NCBI GenBank assembly: GCA_027452245.1
Contig: DAIDGW010000140.1
Location: 1-32,005, forward strand
Direction: 5' to 3'
DNA length: 32,005 nucleotides
From: Acidobacteriaceae bacterium
GTDB taxonomy: Bacteria > Acidobacteriota > Terriglobia > Terriglobales > Acidobacteriaceae
A model generated the notes under the pieces. That model was not told where the DNA came from and made no database searches. It saw only the letters and a program-made list of their open reading frames with translations. Below are positions 17,436 to 25,983 of this stretch, one piece after another; positions within the stretch are counted from its first letter, which is position 1; each line of letters opens with the position of its first letter. The translations under genes were made by a program, and so were the position numbers.

Positions 17436-17597
17436 GTGGTAAAGAAAAAGAAACCGAAGCGATTCCGTGCGGTAAATGCCGTGAAGGCGTTGGCGCGCGA
17501 GCGCGTAGGCTCGCCTCCTGCCGAGAAGATCGTTCCCAACAAGAAGAAACAGCCCCAAAAGCACAAGCCGACGCTTGATGAGTTACTGAACGAGTAG
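17436..17597 (+). CDS. Small lysine-rich conserved-looking protein
   Basis: A 53-residue frame starting at GTG 17436 and ending TAG at 17595-17597. The product is strongly basic: VKKKKPKRFRAVNAVKALAR near the start, then a Pro/Lys-rich stretch, and an acidic-ended HKPTLDELLNE tail. I recall very similar short proteins in other Acidobacteria, but cannot confirm this here. It could bind RNA or DNA. No good Shine-Dalgarno is visible. It lies 37 bases after moaA and ends seven bases from the convergent yceH stop, filling a space that would otherwise be empty. Confidence 0.55.
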   Translation: MVKKKKPKRFRAVNAVKALARERVGSPPAEKIVPNKKKQPQKHKPTLDELLNE

Positions 17598-17604
17598 CCG
17601 GGAT

Positions 17605-18258
17605 TTATTCGAACTTCTTGCGGAATTCAGCCAACTCGCGACGGAGCGCTGCGACTTCTTCTTCTAGCCGAGCGATGCGATCACTCTGAGATGAGCTGGT
17701 TTGCCCGGCTGGCGCCGCGGGAATTTGCGGCGCAAATTCTTGTACCGGCGGTTCTCCTGAGAACAAGTGCATATAGCGCGATTCTTTGGTGCCGGGCTGC
17801 CGGGGAAGAACGACCGCCAGAGGCGGCTCGCGCTGAGCAAGCCGATCGAGGGTGGAGATTACGTCGTCCAGCGCCTCGAAGTGGTACATCCGCTCGGTGC
17901 GTCCGCGGAGTTCGCCGGGAGTTTGCGGGCCTCGCAAGAACAGGACGCAGAGAATGGCAATCTCCCGCCGATCGAAGTTAAAGGCTTCCTGCAGGCGGTG
18001 CTCGTATTTGGCCACGCGGCTGTCGGCGGCGCTTGCAGGCCCGGCGAGCCGCTTCTCCTGCAACGTGGTCAAAGCCTGGAGGACATTGTCGTCGGTGAGA
18101 GTCATGATGGGATCGCGATTGTTCTTTTGATTGCAGGCGTTGACCAGAGCGTTCAGCGAGAGCGGATAGTAATCAGGCGTAGTGATGTCTTTCTCGATCA
18201 ACGAGCCAAGCACGCGGATTTCGATCTCAGTCAGGTTCAAAGCTGTTTCTTCAGGCAT
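17605..18258 (-). CDS. YceH-family (DUF480) protein
   Basis: A 217-residue protein of the YceH/DUF480 family, which folds as two winged-helix-like domains. Signature segments are LTEIEIRVLGSLIEKDITTPDYYPLSLNAL with NACNQKNNRDPIM, LRGPQTPGELRGRTERM, and the LxxLAQREPPLAVVLPRQPGTKESRYMHLF block. The last ~25 residues form a coiled coil (IARLEEEVAALRRELAEFRKKF), common in the family. Its function is not established; the fold suggests nucleic-acid binding. It is convergent with the small lysine-rich gene, and its start at 18258 is divergent from the holin-like membrane gene. Confidence 0.92.
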   Translation of the reverse strand: MPEETALNLTEIEIRVLGSLIEKDITTPDYYPLSLNALVNACNQKNNRDPIMTLTDDNVLQALTTLQEKRLAGPASAADSRVAKYEHRLQEAFNFDRREIAILCVLFLRGPQTPGELRGRTERMYHFEALDDVISTLDRLAQREPPLAVVLPRQPGTKESRYMHLFSGEPPVQEFAPQIPAAPAGQTSSSQSDRIARLEEEVAALRRELAEFRKKFE

Positions 18259-18364
18259 AAGTTAGTTGGCTTCGATTCTAAAGTATCCCTCGGCCAGCAG
18301 ATTGAATCAGACTTGTCACGCTGCGGTATAGTTGCGGTATACGGCAAGCGGTGCTGGAGTGCCT

Positions 18365-18724
18365 ATGCGGCTGCTGGTGAATTGGCTGTTGAGCGGTTTA
18401 GCAGTGTGGATCGTGGCCCATGTAGTTCCCGGCATTTATGTCACGGGAGCGATGGCGGCTTTGATCGCGGCGCTCGTCATCGGGTTCATTAATGCAACGA
18501 TCGGAATGCTTTTGAAGATTCTGACCTTTCCCCTGACTTTGCTGACGCTGGGGTTATTTTGGTTGGTGATCAATGCCGCCATGCTGAAGTTGGCGTCGGC
18601 GGTAGTACCCGGGTTTTACGTGCGCGGATTTTTCGCGGCGTTTATTGGCGCGATCCTGCTGAGCCTGGTCAATATGATGTTGCGCTGGCTGGTGCATCCC
18701 GCGCCCAGGCGAGAGCGCTTTTAA
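18365..18724 (+). CDS. Four-helix membrane protein (phage holin family 4/YvlD-like)
   Basis: A 119-residue integral membrane protein with four hydrophobic segments (about residues 2-20, 28-48, 52-75 and 85-110). The pattern GFINATIGMLLKILTFPLTLLTLGLFWLVINAAML is the hallmark of the mycobacterial-type/YvlD phage-holin-IV family, which is widespread on chromosomes and not evidence of a phage. Function is unclear. The ATG at 18365 is preferred over an upstream TTG at 18332. It ends 11 bases before the convergent reductase gene. Confidence 0.85.
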   Translation: MRLLVNWLLSGLAVWIVAHVVPGIYVTGAMAALIAALVIGFINATIGMLLKILTFPLTLLTLGLFWLVINAAMLKLASAVVPGFYVRGFFAAFIGAILLSLVNMMLRWLVHPAPRRERF

Positions 18725-18735
18725 CGAAAGTGGGC

Positions 18736-19587
18736 TCACGATTTCGCCGGCTTCTTTGGCCTAATGGCTTCCCAGTCTTCGTCGCGCAGAAGTTTTCCTA
18801 AACTACTGAACTCGCCCGCGCCTTGAAGGAATTCGCCGCCATCCATGCGGATGACCTCGCCATTGATGTAGCCCGACTGATCGCTCACCAGAAACGCCGC
18901 CAGATTAGCGAGCTCCGTAACGGTTCCGAAGCGATGTTGCGGGTTGCGCTCAAGCGCCAGCTTTTCCAGTCCGGGGTGAGGCAATACCCTTGAGAACGCA
19001 CCTTGCGTGGGAATCGGGCCGGGAGCGATGGCGTTCATGCGGATGCCGCGATCTCCCCATTCGACAGCGAGGCTGCGGGTGAGCGCCTCGACGCCGGCCT
19101 TGGACACAGCGGACGGAACTACATAGGCGGATCCGACGGGGGCGTAGGTTGCGGAGATGCTCAGGACGGTTCCGGGATGCTTGTCCGCGAGCCAGCGCCG
19201 TCCGCAGGCCATAGTCGCGTGCAGCGTTCCCATGAGCACAATCCCAATGACCGATTCAAAAGCACGTGGCGACAGTTCTTCCGTGCGGGCAATGAAATTT
19301 CCGGCGGCGTTGTTGACGAGAATGTCGAGCGGGCCGGAATTCCAGATGGTTGCGACCATCGCTTCTACTTTCTCGCGGTCGCGGACGTCGCAGGGAAATT
19401 CGTGAATCTTGCCTTTCGTCGCGGCAGCGAGTTCGGCGCCGGTATTTCGGAGGACATCCTCGCGGCGACCGCAGATGTAAACCTCCGCGGCAAGCTCCAG
19501 GAAGCGCTGCGCCATGCCTTTGCCGAGCCCGGTGCCTCCGCCGGTGATGAGAATGCGCCTGTTGTGCAGCAAGTCGGAACGAAACAT
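18736..19587 (-). CDS. 2,4-dienoyl-CoA reductase-like SDR (DECR1 type)
   Basis: A short-chain dehydrogenase, 283 residues. It has the nucleotide loop TGGGTGLGKGMA, CDVRD, NNAAGNFIARTEELSP, and the block SATYAPVGSAYVVPSAVSKAGVEAL in place of the usual YxxxK region. These match, nearly residue for residue, what I remember of mammalian mitochondrial DECR1 (including GTGLGKGM, NNAAGNFI, ATYA-TGS-VVPSA-KAGVEA, GPI-T-GAFSR and the INGxVIxxDGGE tail). The enzyme reduces 2,4-dienoyl-CoA with NADPH in beta-oxidation of polyunsaturated fatty acids. The active-site Tyr would be in SATYA, with Lys in SKAG. It is the most downstream gene of a same-strand group. Confidence 0.88.
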   Translation of the reverse strand: MFRSDLLHNRRILITGGGTGLGKGMAQRFLELAAEVYICGRREDVLRNTGAELAAATKGKIHEFPCDVRDREKVEAMVATIWNSGPLDILVNNAAGNFIARTEELSPRAFESVIGIVLMGTLHATMACGRRWLADKHPGTVLSISATYAPVGSAYVVPSAVSKAGVEALTRSLAVEWGDRGIRMNAIAPGPIPTQGAFSRVLPHPGLEKLALERNPQHRFGTVTELANLAAFLVSDQSGYINGEVIRMDGGEFLQGAGEFSSLGKLLRDEDWEAIRPKKPAKS

Positions 19588-19664
19588 AGAGATTCAATAA
19601 TCAATGGAAGAAACTGCTGTTAGTGTACTGATTTTCAATGGGAAAGGCAGTCGGATCGGGAAAG

Positions 19665-20390
19665 CTATGCGCAATCGCAGGCTACGCGGAATCCATAGTC
19701 AGCGTATTGAAAATCAGGAGGAATACTGGACCGGGCGGAGCACCGTGCCACTTTGATCTGATGGCGCCACGAGCCTCCGCGGGAAGCTTTGCGCTGGCCG
19801 CTCTCCGGCCCGGCTGGATTGCGTTCGGGAGATTTGGCGTAGTAGTTCGCATCGTACCAGTCACGGCACCACTCATGCACGTTATCGCAGATATTGAAAA
19901 GCCCGAAGGAATTGGGAGTGTAGCGTGCGACCGGTTCCGGACCGGTTTGCCATCGCGCAGCGTAATCCGGTAACGACTGTGGAGGCTCGTCGCCCCAGGG
20001 AAATTTTTTCTGTTCGGCACCGCCTCGCGCCGCGCGCTCCCACTCCGCCTCCGTGGGCAGGCGATAGTTGTGGCCCGTATACGATGCGAGCCAGTTGCAG
20101 TAACGCTGTGCCTCGAACCAGGAGACAGCAACCACAGGTTGTCGCGGATCAGACAAATTCGCGTCCTTCCAGAATGGCGGAGGAAGACTTCCTGTGCTGC
20201 GGAGGAAGCTTTCGTATTCTGCATTCGTGACCTGTGTGGTGGCCAGCAAGAAAGGGTCAACCCAGACGCGATGAACAGGGCGCTCGCAATCCTGTCCCAC
20301 ATCGGAACCCATCCAAAAGAAACCTTCCGGGATGCGAACGAGAGCAGGCTCGATTGCGACAGCTTCATTGACTTGCGGGATGGCTGACAT
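19665..20390 (-). CDS. Formylglycine-generating-enzyme-fold protein (SUMF1/FGE-sulfatase domain)
   Basis: A 241-residue single-domain protein. The fold is clear from RIPEGFFWMGSD, the ERPVHRVWVDPFLLATTQVTNAEYESFL segment, VSWFEAQRYCNWL, YRLPTEAEWERAARGG, FPWGDE, NVHEWCRDWY, ASRGGSW and YGFRVA. True FGEs oxidise a sulfatase cysteine to formylglycine using two cysteines five residues apart in the GGSxxx...CxxxxC block. Here only C217 (RCSARS) remains and the other position is Ile212, so sulfatase activation is unlikely. Many proteins with this domain have other or structural roles. There is no signal peptide and no sulfatase nearby. It sits 35 bases after thiE on the same strand. Confidence 0.88.
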   Translation of the reverse strand: MSAIPQVNEAVAIEPALVRIPEGFFWMGSDVGQDCERPVHRVWVDPFLLATTQVTNAEYESFLRSTGSLPPPFWKDANLSDPRQPVVAVSWFEAQRYCNWLASYTGHNYRLPTEAEWERAARGGAEQKKFPWGDEPPQSLPDYAARWQTGPEPVARYTPNSFGLFNICDNVHEWCRDWYDANYYAKSPERNPAGPESGQRKASRGGSWRHQIKVARCSARSSIPPDFQYADYGFRVACDCA

Positions 20391-20425
20391 AGTAATGCGA
20401 GGTTAAAAGACTTACGAAAGCGATT

Positions 20426-21091
20426 TTACTGCCGGAAGGCACTGATCACCTCGGGAATCGAATTCTCCTGAAAAAGGCGAATGGCGGCGATTCCGGCTGC
20501 TCTGGCATGCAGGCAGGAGCGGGCATTGTCCAGAGTAATACCGCCGAGGGCGAGCACGGGAATCTTGCTTTTGCATGCTTCTCGTAATTGCTGAAGCCCT
20601 GTGGGCTCGACCTGAGGAGTGTCCTTCTTACCGAAGATCGGACCGAAGACAACGAAATCGGCTCCATCCTCGGCGGCGCGAGCGACTTCCTCCGTTGAAT
20701 GACAGGAGATTCCGATTACGGGCTGCCCGCGCGAAACTTGAAGAGGGGTACAACCCGCTGCACGGCGCCAGATTTCCCGCACGTCTAGGGCGGAGATATC
20801 TTCTCCACGCAGGTGAACGCCATCCGCACCTGCTGCGAGCGCAACATCGCAGCGGGAATTTATCAGCAGGGACGTTGGGCTATGCTTTGCAGTTCCCCGG
20901 ATCGCTTGCAGCGCCTCGCGGGCCAGGGTTTCCAACTCCCGCGCGGAAAGATCTTTTTCCCGAAGCTGGATGTAATCGACGCCGCAACGCGCCGCTTCTC
21001 TGATTTTTTCCAGAAGCTGCTGGCGGCGGGACGATTCATCTCCGGGAAACGCATTGCGGTCGGTAATGTAGTAGAAACGGCAGGCCGACAT
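20426..21091 (-). CDS. thiE: Thiamine-phosphate synthase
   Basis: ThiE joins HMP-pyrophosphate and the thiazole phosphate to give thiamine phosphate. The 221-residue TIM-barrel protein shows the family marks: FYYITDRNAF at the first strand, GVDYIQLREKDLSARELE, LLINSRCDVALAAGADGVHLRGEDI, VIGISCHSTEEVARAAEDGADFVVFGPIFGKKDTP and PVLALGGIT. The final strand reads AAIRLFQEN where classical ThiE has GVAVVSAI, so a TenI-like variant cannot be fully excluded. The phosphate-binding pieces look intact. It lies 27 bases after the LOG gene and 35 before the FGE-like gene, so a common transcript is likely. No thiamine riboswitch was noticed upstream. Confidence 0.88.
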   Translation of the reverse strand: MSACRFYYITDRNAFPGDESSRRQQLLEKIREAARCGVDYIQLREKDLSARELETLAREALQAIRGTAKHSPTSLLINSRCDVALAAGADGVHLRGEDISALDVREIWRRAAGCTPLQVSRGQPVIGISCHSTEEVARAAEDGADFVVFGPIFGKKDTPQVEPTGLQQLREACKSKIPVLALGGITLDNARSCLHARAAGIAAIRLFQENSIPEVISAFRQ

Positions 21092-21118
21092 CCGATCAAG
21101 TGTACGGCGAATGCGTGC

Positions 21119-21991
21119 TTAAGGACGGGTTTTCGCAATTTCGGGCATGACTTCGCCCTTCTTCTTCGGCTGCTCGCCCAAGTGATATTTTGTCAACCCG
21201 TCGCGGAGAAATTCAAAGCCTTCCTCCGGCGAATCTACGAACTTCAACAGTTCCAGGTCTTCCTGCGAGACCGCGCCGGCATCGACGAAAGCCTGGAAGT
21301 TGATAATGCGATTCCAGTATTCGCTGCCGTAGATGAGGACAAGGATCTTTTTTGCCAGCTTGTCGGTTTGAGCAAGGGTGAGAATTTCGAAAAGCTCGTC
21401 CATGGTGCCGAATCCGCCGGGGAAAATGACGAGCGCCTTGGCCAGGTAGGCGAACCAGAACTTGCGCATAAAAAAGTAATGGAACTCGAAATTCAGCGAA
21501 GGCGTGATGTAGGGATTGGGACACTGCTCAAACGGCAGACGGATATTCAGTCCAATGGTCTTGCCTTTCGCCTCATGGGCCCCGAGGTTGGCGGCCTCCA
21601 TAATGCCTGGCCCCCCGCCAGTCGTGACCACGAAACGATGACGCCGGGCAGGAATTTGCACTGACCATTCCGTCAGCATGTAGGCAAGACGGCGCGCATC
21701 TTCGTAGTAGCGGGCCATATCGACTCCAGCGAGGGCGCGCTTAAGGTCTTTTTCCTGTTCCACGGAAGAGGCCGCATGATTGTTTTCCACGGTGCTGAGC
21801 GTACTTTCGGCAGCGGCTTTTCCCTTGAAACGCGCCGATCCGAAAAAGACCACGGTGTCTTGAATCTGCTCGCGGCGAAATCGAGCCAATGGCTCCTGGT
21901 ATTCGGAAAGGATGCGGAGAATGCGGCCGTCAGGACTGTCGAGGAAAGCTGCATTCTGATAGGCGAGAGGGGCTGGTTTCAGGTTGCTCAT
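21119..21991 (-). CDS. LOG-family protein (TIGR00730 Rossmann fold)
   Basis: A 290-residue protein with the LOG motifs GGGPGIMEAANLGA and PGGFGTMDELFE. In several members these form the nucleotide and ribose-phosphate-binding site of cytokinin-riboside 5'-monophosphate phosphoribohydrolase or related nucleotide 5'-monophosphate nucleosidases. It has an N-terminal extension of about 90 residues beyond the core (with VVFFGSARFKG at the first strand), as in the larger bacterial LOG types. The substrate cannot be read from sequence; nucleotide recycling is a reasonable guess. It heads a tight same-strand group with thiE and the FGE-like gene. Confidence 0.9.
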   Translation of the reverse strand: MSNLKPAPLAYQNAAFLDSPDGRILRILSEYQEPLARFRREQIQDTVVFFGSARFKGKAAAESTLSTVENNHAASSVEQEKDLKRALAGVDMARYYEDARRLAYMLTEWSVQIPARRHRFVVTTGGGPGIMEAANLGAHEAKGKTIGLNIRLPFEQCPNPYITPSLNFEFHYFFMRKFWFAYLAKALVIFPGGFGTMDELFEILTLAQTDKLAKKILVLIYGSEYWNRIINFQAFVDAGAVSQEDLELLKFVDSPEEGFEFLRDGLTKYHLGEQPKKKGEVMPEIAKTRP

Positions 21992-22076
21992 GAACGACTC
22001 ACGTACTCAGATTGGCCCGTTGAGGGGCAATTTTTCAGCATACCGGAGATAGGCGCGGCGGGAAAGTGACCTATGG

Positions 22077-22445
22077 TTACGGCTGTTCGTGATAATGCAG
22101 GGCTTCCCAGAAACCGATCCAAATATCAAGCACGCCCAAGCCGCTGCAGATGCCGCGAAAAAAACCGCTGGCCACAAAGGTGCGCAGACCGGGATAGGTG
22201 AGCAGCAGGTAATTATCCGTCCACTCGGGAGTCCACGGCAGAATGATCAAGAGAACTCCGGCGACAGCGCTGATCAAGACGAACAGGAAAACGGAAATAC
22301 GATGCATCCAGACCTGCACGGCGCTGTGCTGTCCGTGGGCGAACTCCTCCGGTGATTCGGCGAGCGCTGCGGGCGGGCGCGGACCCTGTTCTTCCTGGGG
22401 CGGCTTGATCGAAGAATTGGGAAAAGGATTCGGGGATGTGCTCAC
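22077..22445 (-). CDS. Small two-helix membrane protein, unknown function
   Basis: The 122-residue product has a Pro/Glu-rich cytoplasmic-looking N-terminus (about 40 residues), a long hydrophobic helix (WMHRISVFLFVLISAVAGVLL, about residues 46-68) and a second segment around residues 88-112. No family is recognised. The GTG at 22445 is preceded by GGAG with six-base spacing. It lies 89 bases after the TPR gene on the same strand and may be read with it. Confidence 0.65.
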   Translation of the reverse strand: MSTSPNPFPNSSIKPPQEEQGPRPPAALAESPEEFAHGQHSAVQVWMHRISVFLFVLISAVAGVLLIILPWTPEWTDNYLLLTYPGLRTFVASGFFRGICSGLGVLDIWIGFWEALHYHEQP

Positions 22446-22534
22446 GCAACGCTCCGCATCGAACAGTAATTCCCAGGATGCAGATGCGCGCGCTTGTCCC
22501 GATCACGAATGGAGAGAAAACCCATGCCGCTATT

Positions 22535-25500
22535 TTACGTCTTCAGCGCCCTGATGCGCTCAGAGACGTCGCGATAATCAATGTTGCTGCCATAGACGTC
22601 CATGAAGTGCTTAAGCGCGGAAGGCCTATCGCCGGCAGTTTCGTAGGCGGAGGCGATTTCGTAATGCAGGGCCGTGCGGGTCTCGCCGTCGATGCCGGGC
22701 ACCGCCAGAGCTTTGTCGTACCAGCGAACCGCAGCTTCCGGCACTCCCTTTTCCAGGAAGCACTGCGCCAGCCATGTGTACGCCTGCATGATCTGCGGAA
22801 AAGCGTGGCCCCGATCGACGGACTGGCAGGCTTTCTGCAGTTCTCCGATTGCTTCGTCGAGCAGGCCCATTTCGCGGAAGGCGATGCCGAGGTTGTAATG
22901 CGTCTCCGGATCCTCGTCGGCGGAGGCGGCGTCGGCCTCAAGGTCCTGCTTGAGTTCGCCGAACATTTCAGCGAGATCCACGCCGGCGTCCTCTCCGAAG
23001 ACGGCAGCTTTGGCGGCGGGAGGCGCTGGCGGCCGAGGAGTTTCGATATGCGGCGCTACTGCTGAAGACGCTGGTACAACGGGCGTGGTCGCAGTGGATG
23101 AAGCGGCCGCTGCCGCGCTCGCAGCCAAAGGAGGCGCGCTGGGAACCGCTGCGGGCACCGCAACATTGGCTTTTGCTGCCACATGAGCAGGCGTTTCAAC
23201 CACAGGAGCCGGCGGTGCTGCTGCGATGGCCTTTTCTATGGGAGCCGATTTCAGGAAATCCTCGCCAAGGGACTGTTCGATATCGGCAACGAACTCGCCG
23301 AGAACGGAACCCTGGGGCGGAGCAGGCTCTGGCGCCTTGCTGTGGGCTGCCGCGGGAGGCGCGGGAGTCTGCGCGACTGGTGCGGGTGCTGCCACCGGTT
23401 TTGCGGGCGCAACAACGCGCGGTGCTGCTTTGGCTTCTGCCGGAGCTGTTCCGGATACGAACCCGTCTCCGAGTTCGGATTCGAGGCCGGCGACAAAGTC
23501 CTTCAACGCCGCAGGTTTTTCTGCAGGAGAGTCCGGGGCCGCGGGAGCCGCGGCTACAGGCTGTGGAGGTTCGGGTTCGACAACGGGTTCCGGAACCGCA
23601 GCCACTTCATGGGGTTGTACTGCATCAGAAGCGGAAACTAACTCTTCGGCAGCAACAGGAGCAGCAGCCGCTTCCGGCTGAGTTTCTTCCTGGACCTGGA
23701 ATTCCTGGACTTCGAACTCGTCCGCCGGAGCTTCCTCGATGGTGATCTCTTCGACCGGTTCGGGCGTGACCGCCATCTCTTCGTCGCCAGGCGTCGTAGC
23801 GGCCTCGACTTCGGCGCGCATCTCAGCGATCTTGGCTTCATCGGTGGTGAGGGTTTGCAGCTTGGCCAATGCGGCCCAGGCTTGTCCCGGCACACCACGT
23901 CCCAGATAAAACCGGATTTCATCCACCGTCTGCTCGACGCGATGCGCATCGGCGGCTTTAACGTCCGCGACCGATTCGGCTTCGGGAGTCTCGGCCACAG
24001 GTGCGGCAGCCTCGCCCTCGACCGTTACGCTATCTTCCCACTCAGAAGAAAGATCGATCTCCTCGGGAACGGAAGCGTCCGCCGATTGCGTAGCAGCGTC
24101 TTCGACGACCGAGAACTCCGGCTGCTCTGCCCTGGCGGCCGATTTTGCAGCAGGCCAGGCAGGTGGCTGGACAGCGGCAGGGTCCTGCGCCGATGGAGTT
24201 TCTTCCTCGGGGAGTTCAATCGAGAATTCTTGCAGGGATTCCTGCTCAGGTTCTGCGGTGGAACCCACAGGTGAGCTCTGCGCCGGAGCAATGATGGCGT
24301 CAATCTTCGAAGAACGTTCTTCGTAGCGGTCCGCCAGCTCTCCATAACGCGTTGCTTCTTCCGGATGCTCCGCTTCCGAATAGATATGCTGCAGGGTGCG
24401 GCAGCAGACCGCGGCTTCGGCGAAGCGGCCGGCACGGGTATGCAATGCGGCGAGGCGCTGATTCAGTCGGAGGTCGTTCGGAGCCTGCGGCAGGGCCGCA
24501 ACCAGCGGTCCGAGCGCCTTGGCCGGCATGTTGTAAGAAATGAATAGTTCCGCGTCGGTGAGTGCGGAGCGCACTGCCATCGCAACTTCATCGGAGTAAT
24601 GCTGATGAATGGCGGGCGAGGTGGCTTCCAGTTCGTCGACAATCACGGCGGCCTCCTCTGCCGTGATCATATGGCCGCCTTGGCTGGAATCCCCAAGCTG
24701 GGCCACGACCTGCTGATAATTCTGCATGTGCAGCGTGTTCTGCGGTTCGAGTGCTGCCAGCTTCTGGTAAAGATCGCGGGCGCGCAGCAGGTCTCCGCTT
24801 TGCACGCTGGCATGGGCCAGCAGTTCTGTTACTTCGCTGATGTGCGTCGTCTCGCCGGCTTTCTGGAACAAATCGAGCAACTTCTCGAGCGAGGCGGGAT
24901 TTTCGCGCACATGACCGATGATCGTGTGCAGGTTTTCCAGGACCTTCTCGGAATTTTCTGCGAGCAAGCGCTCGGCATGCTGATCGTAGACCTGCAACGC
25001 ATTCTCGTACTGGCCCGCCTGCATCAGGGCGTCGGCCAATATCGAGATGGCTGTGAGATCGTTGTGTACCGTCAGCAGTTTGTTGGCGACGGTTCCCGCA
25101 TCGGAGAGACGTCCCACCTGCAGGTAAGCTTTTAAAAGGTCCTTCAGGCCTTCAGCATTCGAGTCCAGGTCGGCGATCTTTTCCAGGGAAGCGATTGCGG
25201 TTTCCGCATCTCCTGATTCCAAGAGATTGCGAGCCTGCATGCTGAGCGCATAAGTGTTTCCGGGATCGAGCGTCAGCATACGCTGTAAGACTTCTTCGGC
25301 GCCGTTGAGCGAGCCGCGCGAACGCATGCTCTCGGCTGCGGCAGTGAAAATTTCCCACGCTTCTTTCTTTTTGCCCAGCCGGACGTAAACTTCCGCCAGG
25401 CGAACTCGCATGTTCGTATTTTCCGGGTCCATTTCGAGGATCTTCTGGAAGATACGAACCGCGTTTTCCAACTCTCCGGCTTTTAGAAATTCCTCTGCGA

Positions 25501-25864
25501 CTTGCAGATATTGCGCGCGGGCGTCGTTGAACAGGCCTTGCTGGGTGTAGAGTTCCGCCAGTTTCAGCAGGTTCTCAAGTGAGGGCTTGAGCTTGCTGAT
25601 TTTTTTGTACATGGCGATGGCTTTGACGGTGAATCCCTGACTGGCGTAGGCGTCGCCGACATTCTTGAAGCAGTCCGTGGCCTTATCGTTGTCGCCGAGG
25701 CGAGCATAGAGATCACCCACGGTGTTGGTGACGGTCAGGTCCTTGGCATCGTTCTTGAGAATTTTTTCGTACTCAGAGATGGCGTTCTGCAGCTTACCCT
25801 GCTGCACATACTTCTCCGCCGCGCTGAGCACTTTTTGTTTGTTAAACCCGAAACCGAACGCCAT
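22535..25864 (-). CDS. Large tetratricopeptide-repeat protein with disordered Ala/Pro/Glu-rich middle
   Basis: An 1109-residue protein with no signal peptide. Residues about 10-400 and 430-530 are TPR helices (for example YVQQGKLQNAISEYEKILKND and the DPENTNMRVRLAEVYVRLGK pattern). Residues about 540-970 are rich in Ala, Pro, Glu and Val and probably disordered, interrupted by a TPR-like island near 650 (VDEIRFYLGRGVPGQAWAAL). A last TPR block follows (about 985-1109), beginning ETHYNLGIAFREMGLLDEAI. Two copies of an FVAxxExxLG-xxF motif occur near residues 788 and 850, with a looser third at about 960 (LAEMFGELKQDLE). TPRs mediate protein-protein contacts, so a cytoplasmic scaffold is likely. 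Similar proteins in Acidobacteria and Deltaproteobacteria are of unknown role. Confidence 0.9.
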   Translation of the reverse strand: MAFGFGFNKQKVLSAAEKYVQQGKLQNAISEYEKILKNDAKDLTVTNTVGDLYARLGDNDKATDCFKNVGDAYASQGFTVKAIAMYKKISKLKPSLENLLKLAELYTQQGLFNDARAQYLQVAEEFLKAGELENAVRIFQKILEMDPENTNMRVRLAEVYVRLGKKKEAWEIFTAAAESMRSRGSLNGAEEVLQRMLTLDPGNTYALSMQARNLLESGDAETAIASLEKIADLDSNAEGLKDLLKAYLQVGRLSDAGTVANKLLTVHNDLTAISILADALMQAGQYENALQVYDQHAERLLAENSEKVLENLHTIIGHVRENPASLEKLLDLFQKAGETTHISEVTELLAHASVQSGDLLRARDLYQKLAALEPQNTLHMQNYQQVVAQLGDSSQGGHMITAEEAAVIVDELEATSPAIHQHYSDEVAMAVRSALTDAELFISYNMPAKALGPLVAALPQAPNDLRLNQRLAALHTRAGRFAEAAVCCRTLQHIYSEAEHPEEATRYGELADRYEERSSKIDAIIAPAQSSPVGSTAEPEQESLQEFSIELPEEETPSAQDPAAVQPPAWPAAKSAARAEQPEFSVVEDAATQSADASVPEEIDLSSEWEDSVTVEGEAAAPVAETPEAESVADVKAADAHRVEQTVDEIRFYLGRGVPGQAWAALAKLQTLTTDEAKIAEMRAEVEAATTPGDEEMAVTPEPVEEITIEEAPADEFEVQEFQVQEETQPEAAAAPVAAEELVSASDAVQPHEVAAVPEPVVEPEPPQPVAAAPAAPDSPAEKPAALKDFVAGLESELGDGFVSGTAPAEAKAAPRVVAPAKPVAAPAPVAQTPAPPAAAHSKAPEPAPPQGSVLGEFVADIEQSLGEDFLKSAPIEKAIAAAPPAPVVETPAHVAAKANVAVPAAVPSAPPLAASAAAAASSTATTPVVPASSAVAPHIETPRPPAPPAAKAAVFGEDAGVDLAEMFGELKQDLEADAASADEDPETHYNLGIAFREMGLLDEAIGELQKACQSVDRGHAFPQIMQAYTWLAQCFLEKGVPEAAVRWYDKALAVPGIDGETRTALHYEIASAYETAGDRPSALKHFMDVYGSNIDYRDVSERIRALKT

Positions 25865-25983
25865 AGAAGTCCGAACTCCAGCCCTGTCTTTCTGCGAATC
25901 CGCGGCACCTCAGAACCTGAACGCGTTTGAGAATGGCCGTCGGAGTACATATCGGAGGCCAATCTCCAATCTTGAAGATGGCC

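Noticed and set aside
18365-18724. Phage remnant suggested by the holin-like gene
   Set aside because: This family is common on bacterial chromosomes, and no other phage gene is nearby.
20391-20425. Thiamine (TPP) riboswitch linked to thiE
   Set aside because: Neither this gap nor the short space upstream of thiE (21092-21118) can hold the conserved TPP aptamer, and nothing like it was noticed before the LOG gene.
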